From Paraurantiacibacter namhicola (lineage in GTDB: Bacteria > Pseudomonadota > Alphaproteobacteria > Sphingomonadales > Sphingomonadaceae), in contig NZ_CP016545.1 in assembly GCF_001687545.1 (NCBI RefSeq), positions 1,721,001 through 1,785,000 of the forward strand: DNA of 64,000 bases, read 5' to 3'. The notes under the pieces were generated by a model that saw only the letters and a list, made by a program, of their open reading frames with translations, did no database searches and was not told the origin of the DNA. Every line of letters begins with the position of its first letter. Position 1 is the first letter of the stretch. Positions 47,475 through 58,293 of the stretch are shown here, piece by piece. The position numbers were made by a program, and so were the translations under genes.

Positions 47475-47737
47475 TACAGGCCCAACTTGGCGTCCAGCCT
47501 GCCTTCGCGCTCCAGCGCAGCGAGTTCGTCGCTGCCGCCGATGGGCTCGTCGTCGATGAAGATCTGCGGGACGGTGCGATAGCTCGGCAGGCGCTCTTTC
47601 AACGCCTTCTGGTCATCGCCGCCAAAGGTGATGTCGTATTCGGTGTAATCGACGCCCTTTTCATCCAGCAGCCGCTTGGCACGGTGGCAGAACCCGCACA
47701 TCCCCTTGGTGTAAATCTCGACTTTGGGTTCGCTCAA
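47474..47737 (-). CDS. grxC: Glutaredoxin 3
   Basis: An 87-residue glutathione-dependent disulfide reductase. The redox motif reads CGFC in place of the usual CPYC, followed by RAKRLLDEKGVDYTEYDI; the GSH-binding TVPQIFID and GGSDEL segments are intact. No ATG is available near the conserved start, so a TTG at 47737 with AGGCGAG just upstream is proposed; the frame runs to 47833 but without homology. First gene of a grxC - nitrilase - DUF1178 unit. Confidence 0.9.
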   Translation of the reverse strand: MSEPKVEIYTKGMCGFCHRAKRLLDEKGVDYTEYDITFGGDDQKALKERLPSYRTVPQIFIDDEPIGGSDELAALEREGRLDAKLGL

Positions 47738-47767
47738 TGTCTCGCCTTTCCGGTGACTTGCGGCCCT

Positions 47768-47797
47768 CTTGAAACCGCAATTTGCCAGCCTACCTAG
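47768..47797 (+). promoter_or_regulatory. Heat-shock (RpoH-type) promoter of hsp20
   Basis: CTTGAAA (47768-47774) lies 17 bp from CCTACCTA (47789-47796), counting from CTTG. This matches the alphaproteobacterial sigma-32 pattern (CTTG, 17-18 bp, CYTATNT) well. It lies 110 bp upstream of the hsp20 start. Confidence 0.6.
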
Positions 47798-47849
47798 ACC
47801 ATGCCGCTGCATGCCGGAAGGGTGCGGCGACATCGAACTGGGTTCGCGC

Positions 47850-47907
47850 CGGATTGCCGGGCGGCCCGCAACAGACAGATTGCTCGAAAGACAGAGGATT
47901 TGACACG
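47850..47907 (+). promoter_or_regulatory. ROSE-like RNA thermometer candidate
   Basis: The hsp20 leader holds a hairpin TTGC-C-GGG-CGG-CCC-GCAA (47854-47871) followed by TTGCTC (47880-47885), which can pair with the ribosome site GAGGA (47894-47898) with the mismatched G-G pair that marks ROSE elements. Heating would open it. Inferred by pattern only. Confidence 0.5.
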
Positions 47908-48390
47908 ATGAACCGTACAGATTTCACCCCGTTCCGCCGCAACACCGTGGGCTTCGACCGCTTGTTCGACCTGATGGAAAACCAGGTCCGCCAGAACAGC
48001 GGCGACAATTACCCGCCCTTCAACATCGAACGGCGCAACGAAGATGCCTATCGCATCACGCTGGCACTGGCCGGCTTCCGCAAGCAGGATATCGACATCA
48101 CCGCGCAGCAGAACCTGCTGGTGGTCGAAGGCAAGAAGCGCGACGAGACCGTGGAAGGCGACATGCTGCATGTCGGCATCGCCAATCGCGGGTTCGAACG
48201 CCGCTTCAACCTGGCCGATTATGTCCGCGTGGAAGCAGCCGAGCTGGCCGATGGCCTGCTGGTCATCGACCTGAAGCGCGAAGTGCCCGATGCGATGAAG
48301 CCCAAGAAGATCGCCATCGGCGGCAACACGCTGGAAGTCGTCCACGACAAGGACGAAGAGGCGAAGGACAAGGACGCCGACGCGGCCTGA
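47908..48390 (+). CDS. Small heat shock protein Hsp20
   Basis: A 160-residue alpha-crystallin-domain chaperone of the IbpA type that holds unfolded proteins. The domain covers residues 35-135 (YPPFNIERRNEDAYRITLALAGF to LKREVPDAMKPKKI). An N-terminal region with MNRTDFTPFRRNTVGFDRLFD and an acidic, Lys/Asp-rich tail flank it. AGAGGA precedes the ATG at 47908. Likely controlled by both a heat-shock promoter and a ROSE-like leader. Confidence 0.95.
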   Translation: MNRTDFTPFRRNTVGFDRLFDLMENQVRQNSGDNYPPFNIERRNEDAYRITLALAGFRKQDIDITAQQNLLVVEGKKRDETVEGDMLHVGIANRGFERRFNLADYVRVEAAELADGLLVIDLKREVPDAMKPKKIAIGGNTLEVVHDKDEEAKDKDADAA

Positions 48391-48430
48391 TCCGCGTGCG
48401 TCCCGCTAAATAACGTTCCGCAAAAAGTTC

Positions 48431-48460
48431 AGGGGCGGAGCCGGGATCGGCTCCGCCCCT
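48431..48460 (-). terminator. Terminator-like hairpin after hsp20
   Basis: AGGGGCGGAGCC (48431-48442) pairs with GGCTCCGCCCCT (48449-48460), 12 bp. On the minus strand the stem is followed by GAACTTTTTG, giving a fair termination signal; on the plus strand no T tract follows. Confidence 0.6.
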
Positions 48461-48563
48461 TCGACGCATGAAGCGCCGACTCACTGCCTGAATTGGCTGT
48501 CCGGGTCGCAGAAGACGGCCGGTCCAGAGCAGCGAATCGCGAGACACTGTCCAAAAGCGTCTG

Positions 48564-48592
48564 AAAAAGCCGCGGCGCGGAGCCGCGTTTTC
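48564..48592. terminator. Bidirectional terminator
   Basis: CGCGGC (48571-48576) pairs with GCCGCG (48582-48587), flanked by AAAAAGC on the left and TTTTC on the right, so it works in both directions. It can stop read-through from hsp20 and from pyrG. Confidence 0.7.
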
Positions 48593-48770
48593 AAACTAAA
48601 CCTTTGTTAAGCGCCCCCTTTCCGCGCAAACAGCCCTGTTGGCGCGGTCGAATTCGGTTATCGTAGTGTTTTGCTACGGCAAATACGCTTGGGAAATCAA
48701 CCTGCAGCCCACGAAAAGCGCCCATTGCCTGACCGGCGTCGCGGTCTGTGGCCACCTGCGCGGCAGGGTA

Positions 48771-50417
<1,647 letters not shown>

Positions 50418-50567
50418 TTAGGCTTATGCAGGGATTCGGGGCAAGCGGCGATGCGGGGATTTTTTTACATTTTCCACGTTGCTGGTGGGCCCCGCATGGA
50501 ATGCCGCGCCGGCACACGGGCGCGATGCACGCAAAGCCGCGCCGCAACTTTCGCGATGTCAGCGGGA

Positions 50568-50963
50568 TCAGACCCCGGCGAGGGGATCGTTCGGATCGGC
50601 TGCCGGCGCGGGATCGACAGGTGCTTCGCCGTCGAGGCCGGGATCGCCCGGGATCAGGTCAGGCGCCTGTTGCGTGTTCGCCGGGACGACCGAGCGATCG
50701 AGCGTATCGTCGATCGTACGGGCCGAATTCTGGTTCACGGCGATGGAGGCCATCACGATGGACAGCGCCACGAAGGTCACGGCCAGCCACTTGGTCGCGC
50801 GGCTCAGGAAGTCCGCTGCGCCGCGTGCGCTCAGCATGCCGCCGGGGCTGCCGCCGCCACCGATGCCCAGCCCGCCCCCTTCGGAGCGCTGCATCAGGAT
50901 CGTGCCGACCAGCGCGGCGGCGATCAGGCCCTGGAGGACGGTGAGGAACAGGAACAGGTTCAT
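50568..50963 (-). CDS. secG: Protein translocase subunit SecG
   Basis: A 131-residue subunit of the SecYEG channel with two membrane spans (FLFLTVLQGLIAAALVGTILM and WLAVTFVALSIVMASIAV). The intervening loop carries SEGGGLGIGGGGSPGGMLSARGAADFLSRAT, fully typical. A Pro/Asp/Ala-rich C-terminal extension of about 50 residues is normal for alphaproteobacteria. Confidence 0.95.
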   Translation of the reverse strand: MNLFLFLTVLQGLIAAALVGTILMQRSEGGGLGIGGGGSPGGMLSARGAADFLSRATKWLAVTFVALSIVMASIAVNQNSARTIDDTLDRSVVPANTQQAPDLIPGDPGLDGEAPVDPAPAADPNDPLAGV

Positions 50964-51058
50964 GGCAAAACGGCCTTACGGAATTGGATGTGCGCGCCGC
51001 AGATAGCGATGCGGCGCAGGAATGACAATGTGGAGGCGTGGAAGCCCGGTCCCTCGGC

Positions 51059-51820
51059 TTACTCTTCGCCCAGGTCGCCGGCGGCGATGATGATGCCAAG
51101 GAAGCTTTCGGCCGAAAGGCTCGCCCCGCCGACCAGCGCGCCGCCCACGATATCGTCGGCCAGCAATTCGCGCGTATTTTCCGCATTGACGGAGCCGCCA
51201 TACAGGATGCGGATGCTCGCGCCTTCCTCGCCATAAGCCTTCACCAGCTGCTTCCGAATGGAAGTGTGCATGGCGACAATTTCTTCCGGCGTAGGCGTGC
51301 GGCCGCTGCCGATGGCCCAGACCGGCTCGTAAGCCACGGTGACCTTCTCGGTCAGCGCTTCCCCGCCCGACGGCAGCGAACCGGCCAGCATCTTCGCGAT
51401 GACGGCTTCAGCCTTGCCGGCGTCACGCTCCGCCTCGGTCTCGCCCACGCAGACGATGATGTTGAGCCCGGCGGCGATGGCGGCATCGGCCTTCGCCTTC
51501 ACGTCCGCATTCGTCTCGCCGTGATTGGCGCGGCGCTCGCTGTGACCAAGGATCACGAAGCCGGCGCCAGCGTCCTTCAGCATTGCTGCAGAGACATCGC
51601 CCGTATGCGCGCCGTCTTCCACATGGTGGCAATCCTGGCCGCCAATGCCGATCAGCGTGGCTTCCTTGCGGCAGGCGTGGACCAGCGTGAAAGGCGGCGC
51701 GATGGCCACCTCCACCTTGATCAGCCGTTCGGCCGAGCGGTCGATTGCACGCGCCTCCGCCAGCATGGCGCGGGTGCCATGCATTTTCCAATTGCCAACG
51801 ATATATTTGCGTTCAGACAT
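51059..51820 (-). CDS. tpiA: Triosephosphate isomerase
   Basis: A 253-residue TIM-barrel enzyme of glycolysis. Catalytic residues are K12 in GNWKMHG, His in VILGHSERR, and Glu in VAYEPVWAIGSG. The phosphate-binding ILYGGSVN is present. It is divergent from the ppiD-like gene across a 213-bp gap. Confidence 0.97.
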   Translation of the reverse strand: MSERKYIVGNWKMHGTRAMLAEARAIDRSAERLIKVEVAIAPPFTLVHACRKEATLIGIGGQDCHHVEDGAHTGDVSAAMLKDAGAGFVILGHSERRANHGETNADVKAKADAAIAAGLNIIVCVGETEAERDAGKAEAVIAKMLAGSLPSGGEALTEKVTVAYEPVWAIGSGRTPTPEEIVAMHTSIRKQLVKAYGEEGASIRILYGGSVNAENTRELLADDIVGGALVGGASLSAESFLGIIIAAGDLGEE

Positions 51821-52033
51821 GATTTTCCAAGAATTTCAGATATTTCCGCGCATTGCACGCGCTATAAAACCGTTGTCCGCTAGGCCGGGGAGGCGCGGTT
51901 GTCAAAGTAGCTTTTCCACATCGTGTATTCCGCGCTCCGCAGTGTTGCGGGAAGGCCGCAGGCCGGATAAAGCCCTCAGCCGAAACGGCCCGTGAACGGG
52001 CTAAATGGCGTTCCTCAAGGCGATATCCACCCC

Positions 52034-53968
52034 ATGCTCAAATTCTTCCGCGATTTCTTCAAGTCGAAGTTCGGTGTTCCCTTCACGCTGGCCTTCCTGG
52101 TCCTGATCGGGATTGCCTTTGCCAGTTCGGACGTGGCGAACAATTCGACCTTTGGCGGCATCGCCGGCGGGGACCGGGTGGCGACCGTGGGCGACAGCAA
52201 GATCGACACCTCCGACCTAAGGGCCGCAATCTCCAGCGCTTACGACCAGGCACGCCAGTCCGATCCGACGCTGACGATGGAGACATTCCTGGCATCGGGC
52301 GGCATGGACCGGGTGGTGGACAATGTGGTGCGCCGCGCCTCCATTGCCGAATTCGGCCGCGAATACGGCTTCCGCGTCAGCAACCGCCTGGTTGATAGCG
52401 AGCTGCTGCAGATCGGCGCATTCCGCGGGGCCGACGGCAATTTCGACCAGCAGACCTATGAAGGGGCGCTGCGCAGCGCGAACCTGACCGATTCCATTTT
52501 CCGCAACGACCTGACGCAGGGCCTGTTCGTGCGCCAGATCCTGCTGCCCGCAGCTTATGGCGCCACCATGCCGCGCAGCATGGCAAGCCGATATGCCACC
52601 CTGCTGAAGGAACGCCGCAGCGGCGCCATCGCATCGCTATCCAGCGAAGCCTTCGCCCCGGCGGGTGACCCGTCCGACAAGGTGCTGGGCGCGTACTACC
52701 AAGAAAACCGCAACAATTACGTCCGGCCCGAACGCCGCACGATCCGTTACGTCACCTTTGGCGAGGATGCCGTGCGCGACCTGCCCGCACCCACCGATGC
52801 GCAGATTGCCGCCCGGTACGAGCGGGACAAGGCGCAATATGCCGCGACGGAGAACCGCACCTTCACGCAGTTGGTCGTCCCCACCCAGGCATTGGCGAAT
52901 GAGATCGCCCAGCAGGCGCGCAGCGGCACGTCGCTGGCTGCCATCGCGCAGGCACGCGGGCTGGCCACCACGCAGTTCGGCCCGGTGACGCGCCAGGAGG
53001 CCGCTGGCCAGTCCTCCGCAGCTGTCGCCACCGCCGCCTTTTCCGCTGATCGCGGTGCCATCGCCGCACCGGCCCGCGGTCCGCTGGGCTTCTATGTGCT
53101 GCGAGTGGACAATATCGACCGTCGCGCTGGCCGCACGCTGGCGCAGGTGCGCGGCGATATCGCGCAGCAGCTCGCCACCGAGCAGCGCCGCGCAGCCTTC
53201 CTGAACCTGGCAGGCGAGGTCGAGGACGAAATCGATGGCGGCGCCAGCCTGGCCGAACTGTCCCAGACGCTGGATCTCGACATCGTCACGCTGGAACCTG
53301 CGACCGCCAATGGCCGCATCTATGGCAAGGACACGACCGTGCCGGAATTCTTCGGCCGCGTCCTGCCGGTGGTCTTTGAAGTGGACGAAGGCGATCCGCA
53401 GCTCGCCGAGGCTGAGCCGGGCAAGACGATCATGGTCTTCGAAGTCAGCGAAATCACGCCTTCTGCCATTGCTCCACTCTCCGAAATTCGCCGCAATGTG
53501 ATTGCCGACTGGAAACGGTCCGAAGGCAGCCGCCTTGCCCGCGAGGCAGCGGACCGCGTGGTGAAGCGCGTCGAAGACGGGCAAACGCTGGCGCAGGCCG
53601 TTGCGGCTGAAACCGCCAGCATTCCCGTGCAGAACACCTCGCTGGACCGGCAGGCGCTCAGCCAGATGCAGGACGTGCCGGGCCGCGTCGCGCTGTTCTT
53701 CAGCATGGCGGAAGGCTCGGTGAAAAAGCTGGAAGCGCAGAACAGCGGCGGCTGGTACGTCATCACCGTGACCGACATCGCCGTGCCGGACCTGACGGAC
53801 GGCGACGCGCAGATGGTCGACCAGGTGACTGTGGAACTGTCGCAGGCCGTGGAAGGCGAATATACGGACCAGCTGGTTGCCGCGATCGAAAAGGATATCG
53901 GCGCGGAACGCAACCAGGCGGCCATCGATGCGGTTGGCACATCGCTGACCGGCAACAGCCAGCAATAG
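52034..53968 (+). CDS. PpiD-like periplasmic peptidyl-prolyl isomerase
   Basis: A 644-residue inner-membrane-anchored folding factor. A single N-terminal span (MLKFFRDFFKSKFGVPFTLAFLVLIGIAF) is followed by a SurA-type N-terminal chaperone domain and a parvulin-type domain around residues 235-365. The parvulin core is weakly conserved, so isomerase activity is uncertain. The start at 52034 has AAGGCGA upstream and opens directly at the anchor. It lies 22 bp before trpE, a conserved neighbour pair in this group. Confidence 0.88.
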   Translation: MLKFFRDFFKSKFGVPFTLAFLVLIGIAFASSDVANNSTFGGIAGGDRVATVGDSKIDTSDLRAAISSAYDQARQSDPTLTMETFLASGGMDRVVDNVVRRASIAEFGREYGFRVSNRLVDSELLQIGAFRGADGNFDQQTYEGALRSANLTDSIFRNDLTQGLFVRQILLPAAYGATMPRSMASRYATLLKERRSGAIASLSSEAFAPAGDPSDKVLGAYYQENRNNYVRPERRTIRYVTFGEDAVRDLPAPTDAQIAARYERDKAQYAATENRTFTQLVVPTQALANEIAQQARSGTSLAAIAQARGLATTQFGPVTRQEAAGQSSAAVATAAFSADRGAIAAPARGPLGFYVLRVDNIDRRAGRTLAQVRGDIAQQLATEQRRAAFLNLAGEVEDEIDGGASLAELSQTLDLDIVTLEPATANGRIYGKDTTVPEFFGRVLPVVFEVDEGDPQLAEAEPGKTIMVFEVSEITPSAIAPLSEIRRNVIADWKRSEGSRLAREAADRVVKRVEDGQTLAQAVAAETASIPVQNTSLDRQALSQMQDVPGRVALFFSMAEGSVKKLEAQNSGGWYVITVTDIAVPDLTDGDAQMVDQVTVELSQAVEGEYTDQLVAAIEKDIGAERNQAAIDAVGTSLTGNSQQ

Positions 53969-53990
53969 GCGTAACAATCCGGGGCGAGAG

Positions 53991-55514
53991 ATGGCGGGCG
54001 ACATGAAGGCTGGCGGCCCGAACAATGCCGATGCGGCGCGCGGGCAGCTGGCTGAAGGCCGACCGGCGCTCGTCTGGCGCAAGGTGGTGGCGGATACCGT
54101 CTCGCCCGTGGGCGCCGCCCTTCGCCTGATCGAACCGGGGCGCGGGGACTTCCTGCTTGAATCGGTCGAGGGCGGCGCAATCCGCGGGCGCTATTCCCTG
54201 CTGGGGCTGGATCCGGACCTGGTGTTCCGGGCCGAAGGCGCGACGGCGGAGGTCAACCGCAACTGGCGCCATGATCGCGGTGAATTCCAGCCCGAGCGCG
54301 GCGATGCGTTGACCGCCCTGCGCGCGCTGGCTGAAAGCTGCCGGATCGACGTGCCGCCAGAATTGCCTGAGGCGCTCGCCTGCCTGGTCGGATATTTCGG
54401 GTATGAGACCATCGGTCTGGTCGAAACCCTGCCGCGCGCGCCTGCCAGCGAGCTGGCGCTGCCGGACATGCTGTTCGTGCGCCCCACCCTGCTGCTGGTG
54501 TTCGACAATCTGTCGGACGAGCTGTTTGCCGTCGCGCCCGTGTGGCCAAATGGCGATGCCGAGCGCCTGCTGGACGACGCGGCGGAGCGCATCGACGAGG
54601 CGCTGCGCGCCCTGTCCGCCCCCATGCCCGCCGCGCCCGCGCAGGCCAAATTGCCGGACATGGACTTCACCCCGGTGATGCCGGAGGCGGACTATGCCGC
54701 CATGGTGGGCCGCGCGAAGGAATACATCACCGCAGGCGACATCTTCCAGGTCGTGCTGGCGCAGCGCTTCACCTGCCCCTTCCCGCTGCCTCCGCTGGAG
54801 CTTTACCGCGCCCTGCGCCGCGTGAACCCCTCGCCCTTCCTCTATTTCCTGGACCTGCCGGGCTTTGCCGTGGTCGGCTCCAGCCCCGAAATCCTCGTGC
54901 GCGTGCGCGATGGCGAAGTTACCATCCGTCCCATCGCCGGAACGCGCCCGCGCGGCCGGACCGATGCGGAGGATGCGGCGAACGAGCGCGACCTGCTGGC
55001 TGACCCCAAGGAATGCGCCGAGCACCTGATGCTGCTCGACCTGGGCCGCAACGATGTGGGCCGCGTGGCGCGCGAAGGCAGCGTGGATGTGACCGCCAGC
55101 TTCACCATCGAACGCTACAGCCACGTCATGCATATCGTCAGCAACGTCACCGGCGCCCTGGCGGAGGGCAAGGACGCGCTCGACGCACTGTTCGCAGGCT
55201 TCCCGGCCGGCACGGTCAGCGGCGCGCCCAAGGTCCGCGCCTGCCAGATCATCGCGGAGCTGGAGCCGGAAACGCGCGGTGCCTATGCCGGCGGCGTTGG
55301 CTATTTCGCGCCTGATGGTTCGGTCGACAGCTGCATCGTCCTGCGCACCGCCGTGGTGAAGGATGAAGTGATGCATGTGCAGGCAGGCGCAGGCATCGTC
55401 GCGGACTCCGTGCCGGAAAGCGAGGCTGCCGAATGCCGCCACAAGGCCGGCGCCCTGATCGCCGCCGCGCGCGAGGCGGCCCGCGTGGCGCAGGAGCCGG
55501 GGTTCGGCCAATGA
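53991..55514 (+). CDS. trpE: Anthranilate synthase component I
   Basis: A 507-residue enzyme that forms anthranilate from chorismate with TrpG. The tryptophan feedback site appears as FLLESVEGG. Catalytic segments include GDIFQVVLAQRF, RPIAGTRPRGRT, DLGRNDVGRV and FPAGTVSGAPKVRA. It is the first trp gene here; its stop overlaps the next gene as ATGA. No leader peptide or attenuator is seen in the 22-bp gap upstream. Confidence 0.96.
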   Translation: MAGDMKAGGPNNADAARGQLAEGRPALVWRKVVADTVSPVGAALRLIEPGRGDFLLESVEGGAIRGRYSLLGLDPDLVFRAEGATAEVNRNWRHDRGEFQPERGDALTALRALAESCRIDVPPELPEALACLVGYFGYETIGLVETLPRAPASELALPDMLFVRPTLLLVFDNLSDELFAVAPVWPNGDAERLLDDAAERIDEALRALSAPMPAAPAQAKLPDMDFTPVMPEADYAAMVGRAKEYITAGDIFQVVLAQRFTCPFPLPPLELYRALRRVNPSPFLYFLDLPGFAVVGSSPEILVRVRDGEVTIRPIAGTRPRGRTDAEDAANERDLLADPKECAEHLMLLDLGRNDVGRVAREGSVDVTASFTIERYSHVMHIVSNVTGALAEGKDALDALFAGFPAGTVSGAPKVRACQIIAELEPETRGAYAGGVGYFAPDGSVDSCIVLRTAVVKDEVMHVQAGAGIVADSVPESEAAECRHKAGALIAAAREAARVAQEPGFGQ

Positions 55515-56305
55515 GCCGGGTGAAGATGCGTCTGGCGACCTGCCTGATACCCCTCGCCCTGCTCGCCTGCGGGGAAGCGGAAGAGCCGCTCTCGCAAACC
55601 GATGTCGCGCCGGCCGCATCCGAACCCAGCGCCTGCAAGCCGGTCGTGTTCGAGGAGACGCCCCTCACCCATTGCATCGCCGCGCCCGCGAAGCACGCCA
55701 TCGCCATGGATCTCGGCCCCGATGACGGCGCGCCTTACCGCTCGCTGGCAGGTCTCGCCGCCAACCGCGCACCCGATGCCCCCGCAGTCGCCTTCGCCAT
55801 GAATGGCGGCATGTATGACGAGGCGGGCGAGCCCATCGGATACTACGTCGAAGGCGGAGAGCGGCTGCACGAACTCAACCGCGCGGACGGCCCGGGCAAT
55901 TTCCACCTGAAACCCAATGGCGTTTTCTTCGGTACGGGCGACACATGGCGCGTGCTGACCAGCGCGAAATTCTATGACACGGTGTCCGACCGCCCGGAAT
56001 TCGGCACGCAGAGCGGACCGATGCTCGTCATCGATGGCGAGCTGCACCCCGATTTCTCCGAGGATGGCGAATCCAAGAAGACCCGCAACGGCGTTGGCGT
56101 GGACGCGGCCGGCCGCGCGCATTTCGTCATCAGCGAGGCGCCTGTCAGCTTCGGTAAGTTTGCCCGCTATTTCCGCGATGTGGCGGAAACGCCCAATGCG
56201 CTGTTCCTCGATGGCAGCGTCTCGCAGCTATGGAATGCGGCGCGCGGGCGGATGGATAACGGCCCTTCGCTCGGGCCGATCATCGTGGTGGAGATCAAGG
56301 AATGA
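55511..56305 (+). CDS. Lipoprotein with phosphodiester glycosidase domain
   Basis: A 264-residue protein of the phosphodiester glycosidase family (PF09992-type, related to the uncovering enzyme NAGPA). The lipobox LLAC lies at the end of the signal peptide, so it is a lipoprotein. The family core FAMNGGMYDEAGEPIGYYVEGG is clear, with ARGRMDNGPSLGPIIVVE at the end. Substrate unknown, possibly a cell-envelope glycan. It is the first of three unrelated genes between trpE and trpG, overlapping both neighbours by ATGA. Confidence 0.85.
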   Translation: MSRVKMRLATCLIPLALLACGEAEEPLSQTDVAPAASEPSACKPVVFEETPLTHCIAAPAKHAIAMDLGPDDGAPYRSLAGLAANRAPDAPAVAFAMNGGMYDEAGEPIGYYVEGGERLHELNRADGPGNFHLKPNGVFFGTGDTWRVLTSAKFYDTVSDRPEFGTQSGPMLVIDGELHPDFSEDGESKKTRNGVGVDAAGRAHFVISEAPVSFGKFARYFRDVAETPNALFLDGSVSQLWNAARGRMDNGPSLGPIIVVEIKE

Positions 56306-57264
56306 CGCTCACTTACGAACGCACGCTCTATCCGGAAATCGAGCCGTACGAGAGCGGCATGCTGGATGTCGGCGAAGGCCACTCGCTCTATTACGAGCGC
56401 GTCGGCACGCCGGGCGCAAAGCCTGCGGTCTTCCTCCATGGCGGCCCGGGCGGCGGAATGAGCCCCGACCATCGCCGCCAGTGGAGCCCGGACAAATACG
56501 ACGTGCTGCTGTTCGACCAGCGCGGCTGCGGCAAATCGCTCCCCTTCGCTGAGATCGAGCACAACGACACCTGGCGCATCGTGGCCGACATGGAGCGCCT
56601 GCGCGCAATGTGCGGCTTCGACAAATGGCAGGTCTTCGGCGGCAGCTGGGGCGCGACGCTCGCCCTCGCCTATGCGCAGGAACATCCGCAGCGCGTGTCC
56701 GAACTGGTGCTGCGCGGCGTTTTCCTGGCCCGCGCGAAGGAGAAGGCCTGGCTTTACAGCCACGGCGCCAGCCAGATCATGGCCGAGCAATGGGCCAGCT
56801 TCACCGGCCTGATCCCGGAAACTGAGCGCGGCGACCTGGTTAAGGCCTATCACGCCCGCCTGACCAGCGATGACGAACAGACGCGCCTCGCCGCGGCGAA
56901 GGAATGGTCGATGTGGGAAGGCTGCGTTGCCACCCTACTGCCGAACGACGCGCTGATGGACAGCTTCGCCGACCCGTCCAAGGCCGTCCCCTTCGCCCGC
57001 ATCTGCGCGCGCTTCTTCATGGAGGGCTTTTTCATGGAAGAAGCCCAGCTGCTGAAGAATGCAGGCCGCCTGAAGGGCATCCCCGGCATCATCGTGCAGG
57101 GCCGCCACGACATCTGCACCCCGCCCGCCAGCGCATGGGAACTCGCCCAGCTATGGCCGGAAGGGGAGTTGCGGATCGTCCACGATGCCGGCCACAGCGC
57201 AGGCGAACCGGGCATTATCGACGGGCTTGTCCGCGCGACGGACGAATTGGCGGACGCAAGGTGA
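56302..57264 (+). CDS. pip: Prolyl aminopeptidase
   Basis: A 320-residue alpha/beta hydrolase that releases N-terminal proline. The oxyanion segment HGGPGGGM, the nucleophile elbow GGSWGATLAL and the His-containing HDAGHSAGEPG end are all typical of family S33. Cytoplasmic. It starts inside the previous stop and its own stop overlaps the DUF2809 gene (GTGA). Confidence 0.92.
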   Translation: MTLTYERTLYPEIEPYESGMLDVGEGHSLYYERVGTPGAKPAVFLHGGPGGGMSPDHRRQWSPDKYDVLLFDQRGCGKSLPFAEIEHNDTWRIVADMERLRAMCGFDKWQVFGGSWGATLALAYAQEHPQRVSELVLRGVFLARAKEKAWLYSHGASQIMAEQWASFTGLIPETERGDLVKAYHARLTSDDEQTRLAAAKEWSMWEGCVATLLPNDALMDSFADPSKAVPFARICARFFMEGFFMEEAQLLKNAGRLKGIPGIIVQGRHDICTPPASAWELAQLWPEGELRIVHDAGHSAGEPGIIDGLVRATDELADAR

Positions 57265-57635
57265 GATTTCATCGCGGCTACGCGCTTGCCGCAGGTCTCT
57301 TGTTCGCCATCGAGGCTTACATCGCGCTTTACGTGAGGGATGCTTTCGTACGGCCCGTACTGGGCGATGTCCTCGCAGTGATGCTGGTCTATTGCGGGTT
57401 TCTGGCTGTGTTTTCGGCACGCCGGATCACAGCGGCGATCGTGGCGCTGCTGGTAGCTTTTGCGATCGAGGCCATGCAATATCTACGCGTACTGGACCTG
57501 CTGGGTTTGCAGGATAATCGCATCGCGCAAATCGTCCTTGGCACTACGTTTTCGTGGGGAGACATGCTGGCTTACGTCATCGGCGCGGGGCTGGCGCTCG
57601 GCATCGATACCATCCTGCATCGTCACCGGTCTTGA
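57261..57635 (+). CDS. DUF2809 membrane protein
   Basis: A 124-residue protein with four membrane spans, starting at GTG that overlaps the pip stop. The family pattern is recognised from [21 protein letters not shown] and [20 protein letters not shown]. Function unknown. It ends 31 bp before trpG. Confidence 0.85.
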   Translation: MRFHRGYALAAGLLFAIEAYIALYVRDAFVRPVLGDVLAVMLVYCGFLAVFSARRITAAIVALLVAFAIEAMQYLRVLDLLGLQDNRIAQIVLGTTFSWGDMLAYVIGAGLALGIDTILHRHRS

Positions 57636-57666
57636 ACCCCACCGGCAATTCCGCAAGAGCTTCCAC

Positions 57667-58293
57667 ATGATCCCTTCGCGCACCATATTGGTCATCGACA
57701 ATTACGACAGCTTCACCTTCAACCTCGTCCATTACGTGATGGAGCTGGGGGCCGAGGTGCGGGTGGAGCGCAATGATGCGATCTCCGCCAGCGAGGCGAT
57801 GGCATCGGGCGCGGCGGGCGTGCTTATCTCGCCTGGCCCCTGTACGCCGAACGAGGCGGGCATTTCGCTCGACCTCGTCGCGGCCTGCGCGGACAGCGCC
57901 ACACCGCTGCTCGGCGTGTGCCTCGGCCATCAGGCCATCGGGCAGCACTTTGGCGGGCGCGTGGTGCGCGGCGGGCTGATGCATGGCAAGACTTCGCCCG
58001 TGGAACATGACGGCAGCGGCGTTTTCGCCGGCCTGCCTAGCCCCTACGAGGCAACCCGCTACCACTCGCTGATTGTCGAGGACATCCCGGACTGCCTGGT
58101 GGTCAACGCCACGTCGGAAACGCCGGGGCTGGACGGCACCTGCGCCATGGGATTCCGGCACCGCGACCTGCCCATCCATGGCGTGCAGTTCCACCCGGAA
58201 AGCATCGCCACGCAGCACGGCCACGCCCTGCTCGCCAACTTCCTGAAAATCTGCGGGCTGACCCCGCGCATGCCCAAACGGATCGCCGCATGA
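57667..58293 (+). CDS. trpG: Anthranilate synthase component II (glutamine amidotransferase)
   Basis: A 208-residue class I glutaminase that feeds ammonia to TrpE. The triad is Cys in [10 protein letters not shown], and His-Glu in HGVQFHPES; the N-terminus [15 protein letters not shown] is typical. The start at 57667 sets normal length; the frame upstream to 57460 is not conserved. It may also serve PabB in folate synthesis. ATGA overlap with trpD. Confidence 0.95.
   Translation: MIPSRTILVIDNYDSFTFNLVHYVMELGAEVRVERNDAISASEAMASGAAGVLISPGPCTPNEAGISLDLVAACADSATPLLGVCLGHQAIGQHFGGRVVRGGLMHGKTSPVEHDGSGVFAGLPSPYEATRYHSLIVEDIPDCLVVNATSETPGLDGTCAMGFRHRDLPIHGVQFHPESIATQHGHALLANFLKICGLTPRMPKRIAA

Larger units (their letters stand above)
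48391..48770. other. Gene-free stretch between hsp20 and pyrG with two terminators
   Basis: 380 bp without a convincing gene. It holds a GGGGCGGAGCC/GGCTCCGCCCC hairpin near 48432-48459, a bidirectional terminator at 48564-48592 and an inverted repeat CGTAG-TGTTTTG-CTACG at about 48662-48678. Nothing else is recognised. Confidence 0.5.

Noticed and set aside
53969-53990. A trp leader peptide and attenuator before trpE
   Set aside because: Only 22 bp separate the ppiD-like gene from trpE, with no room for one.
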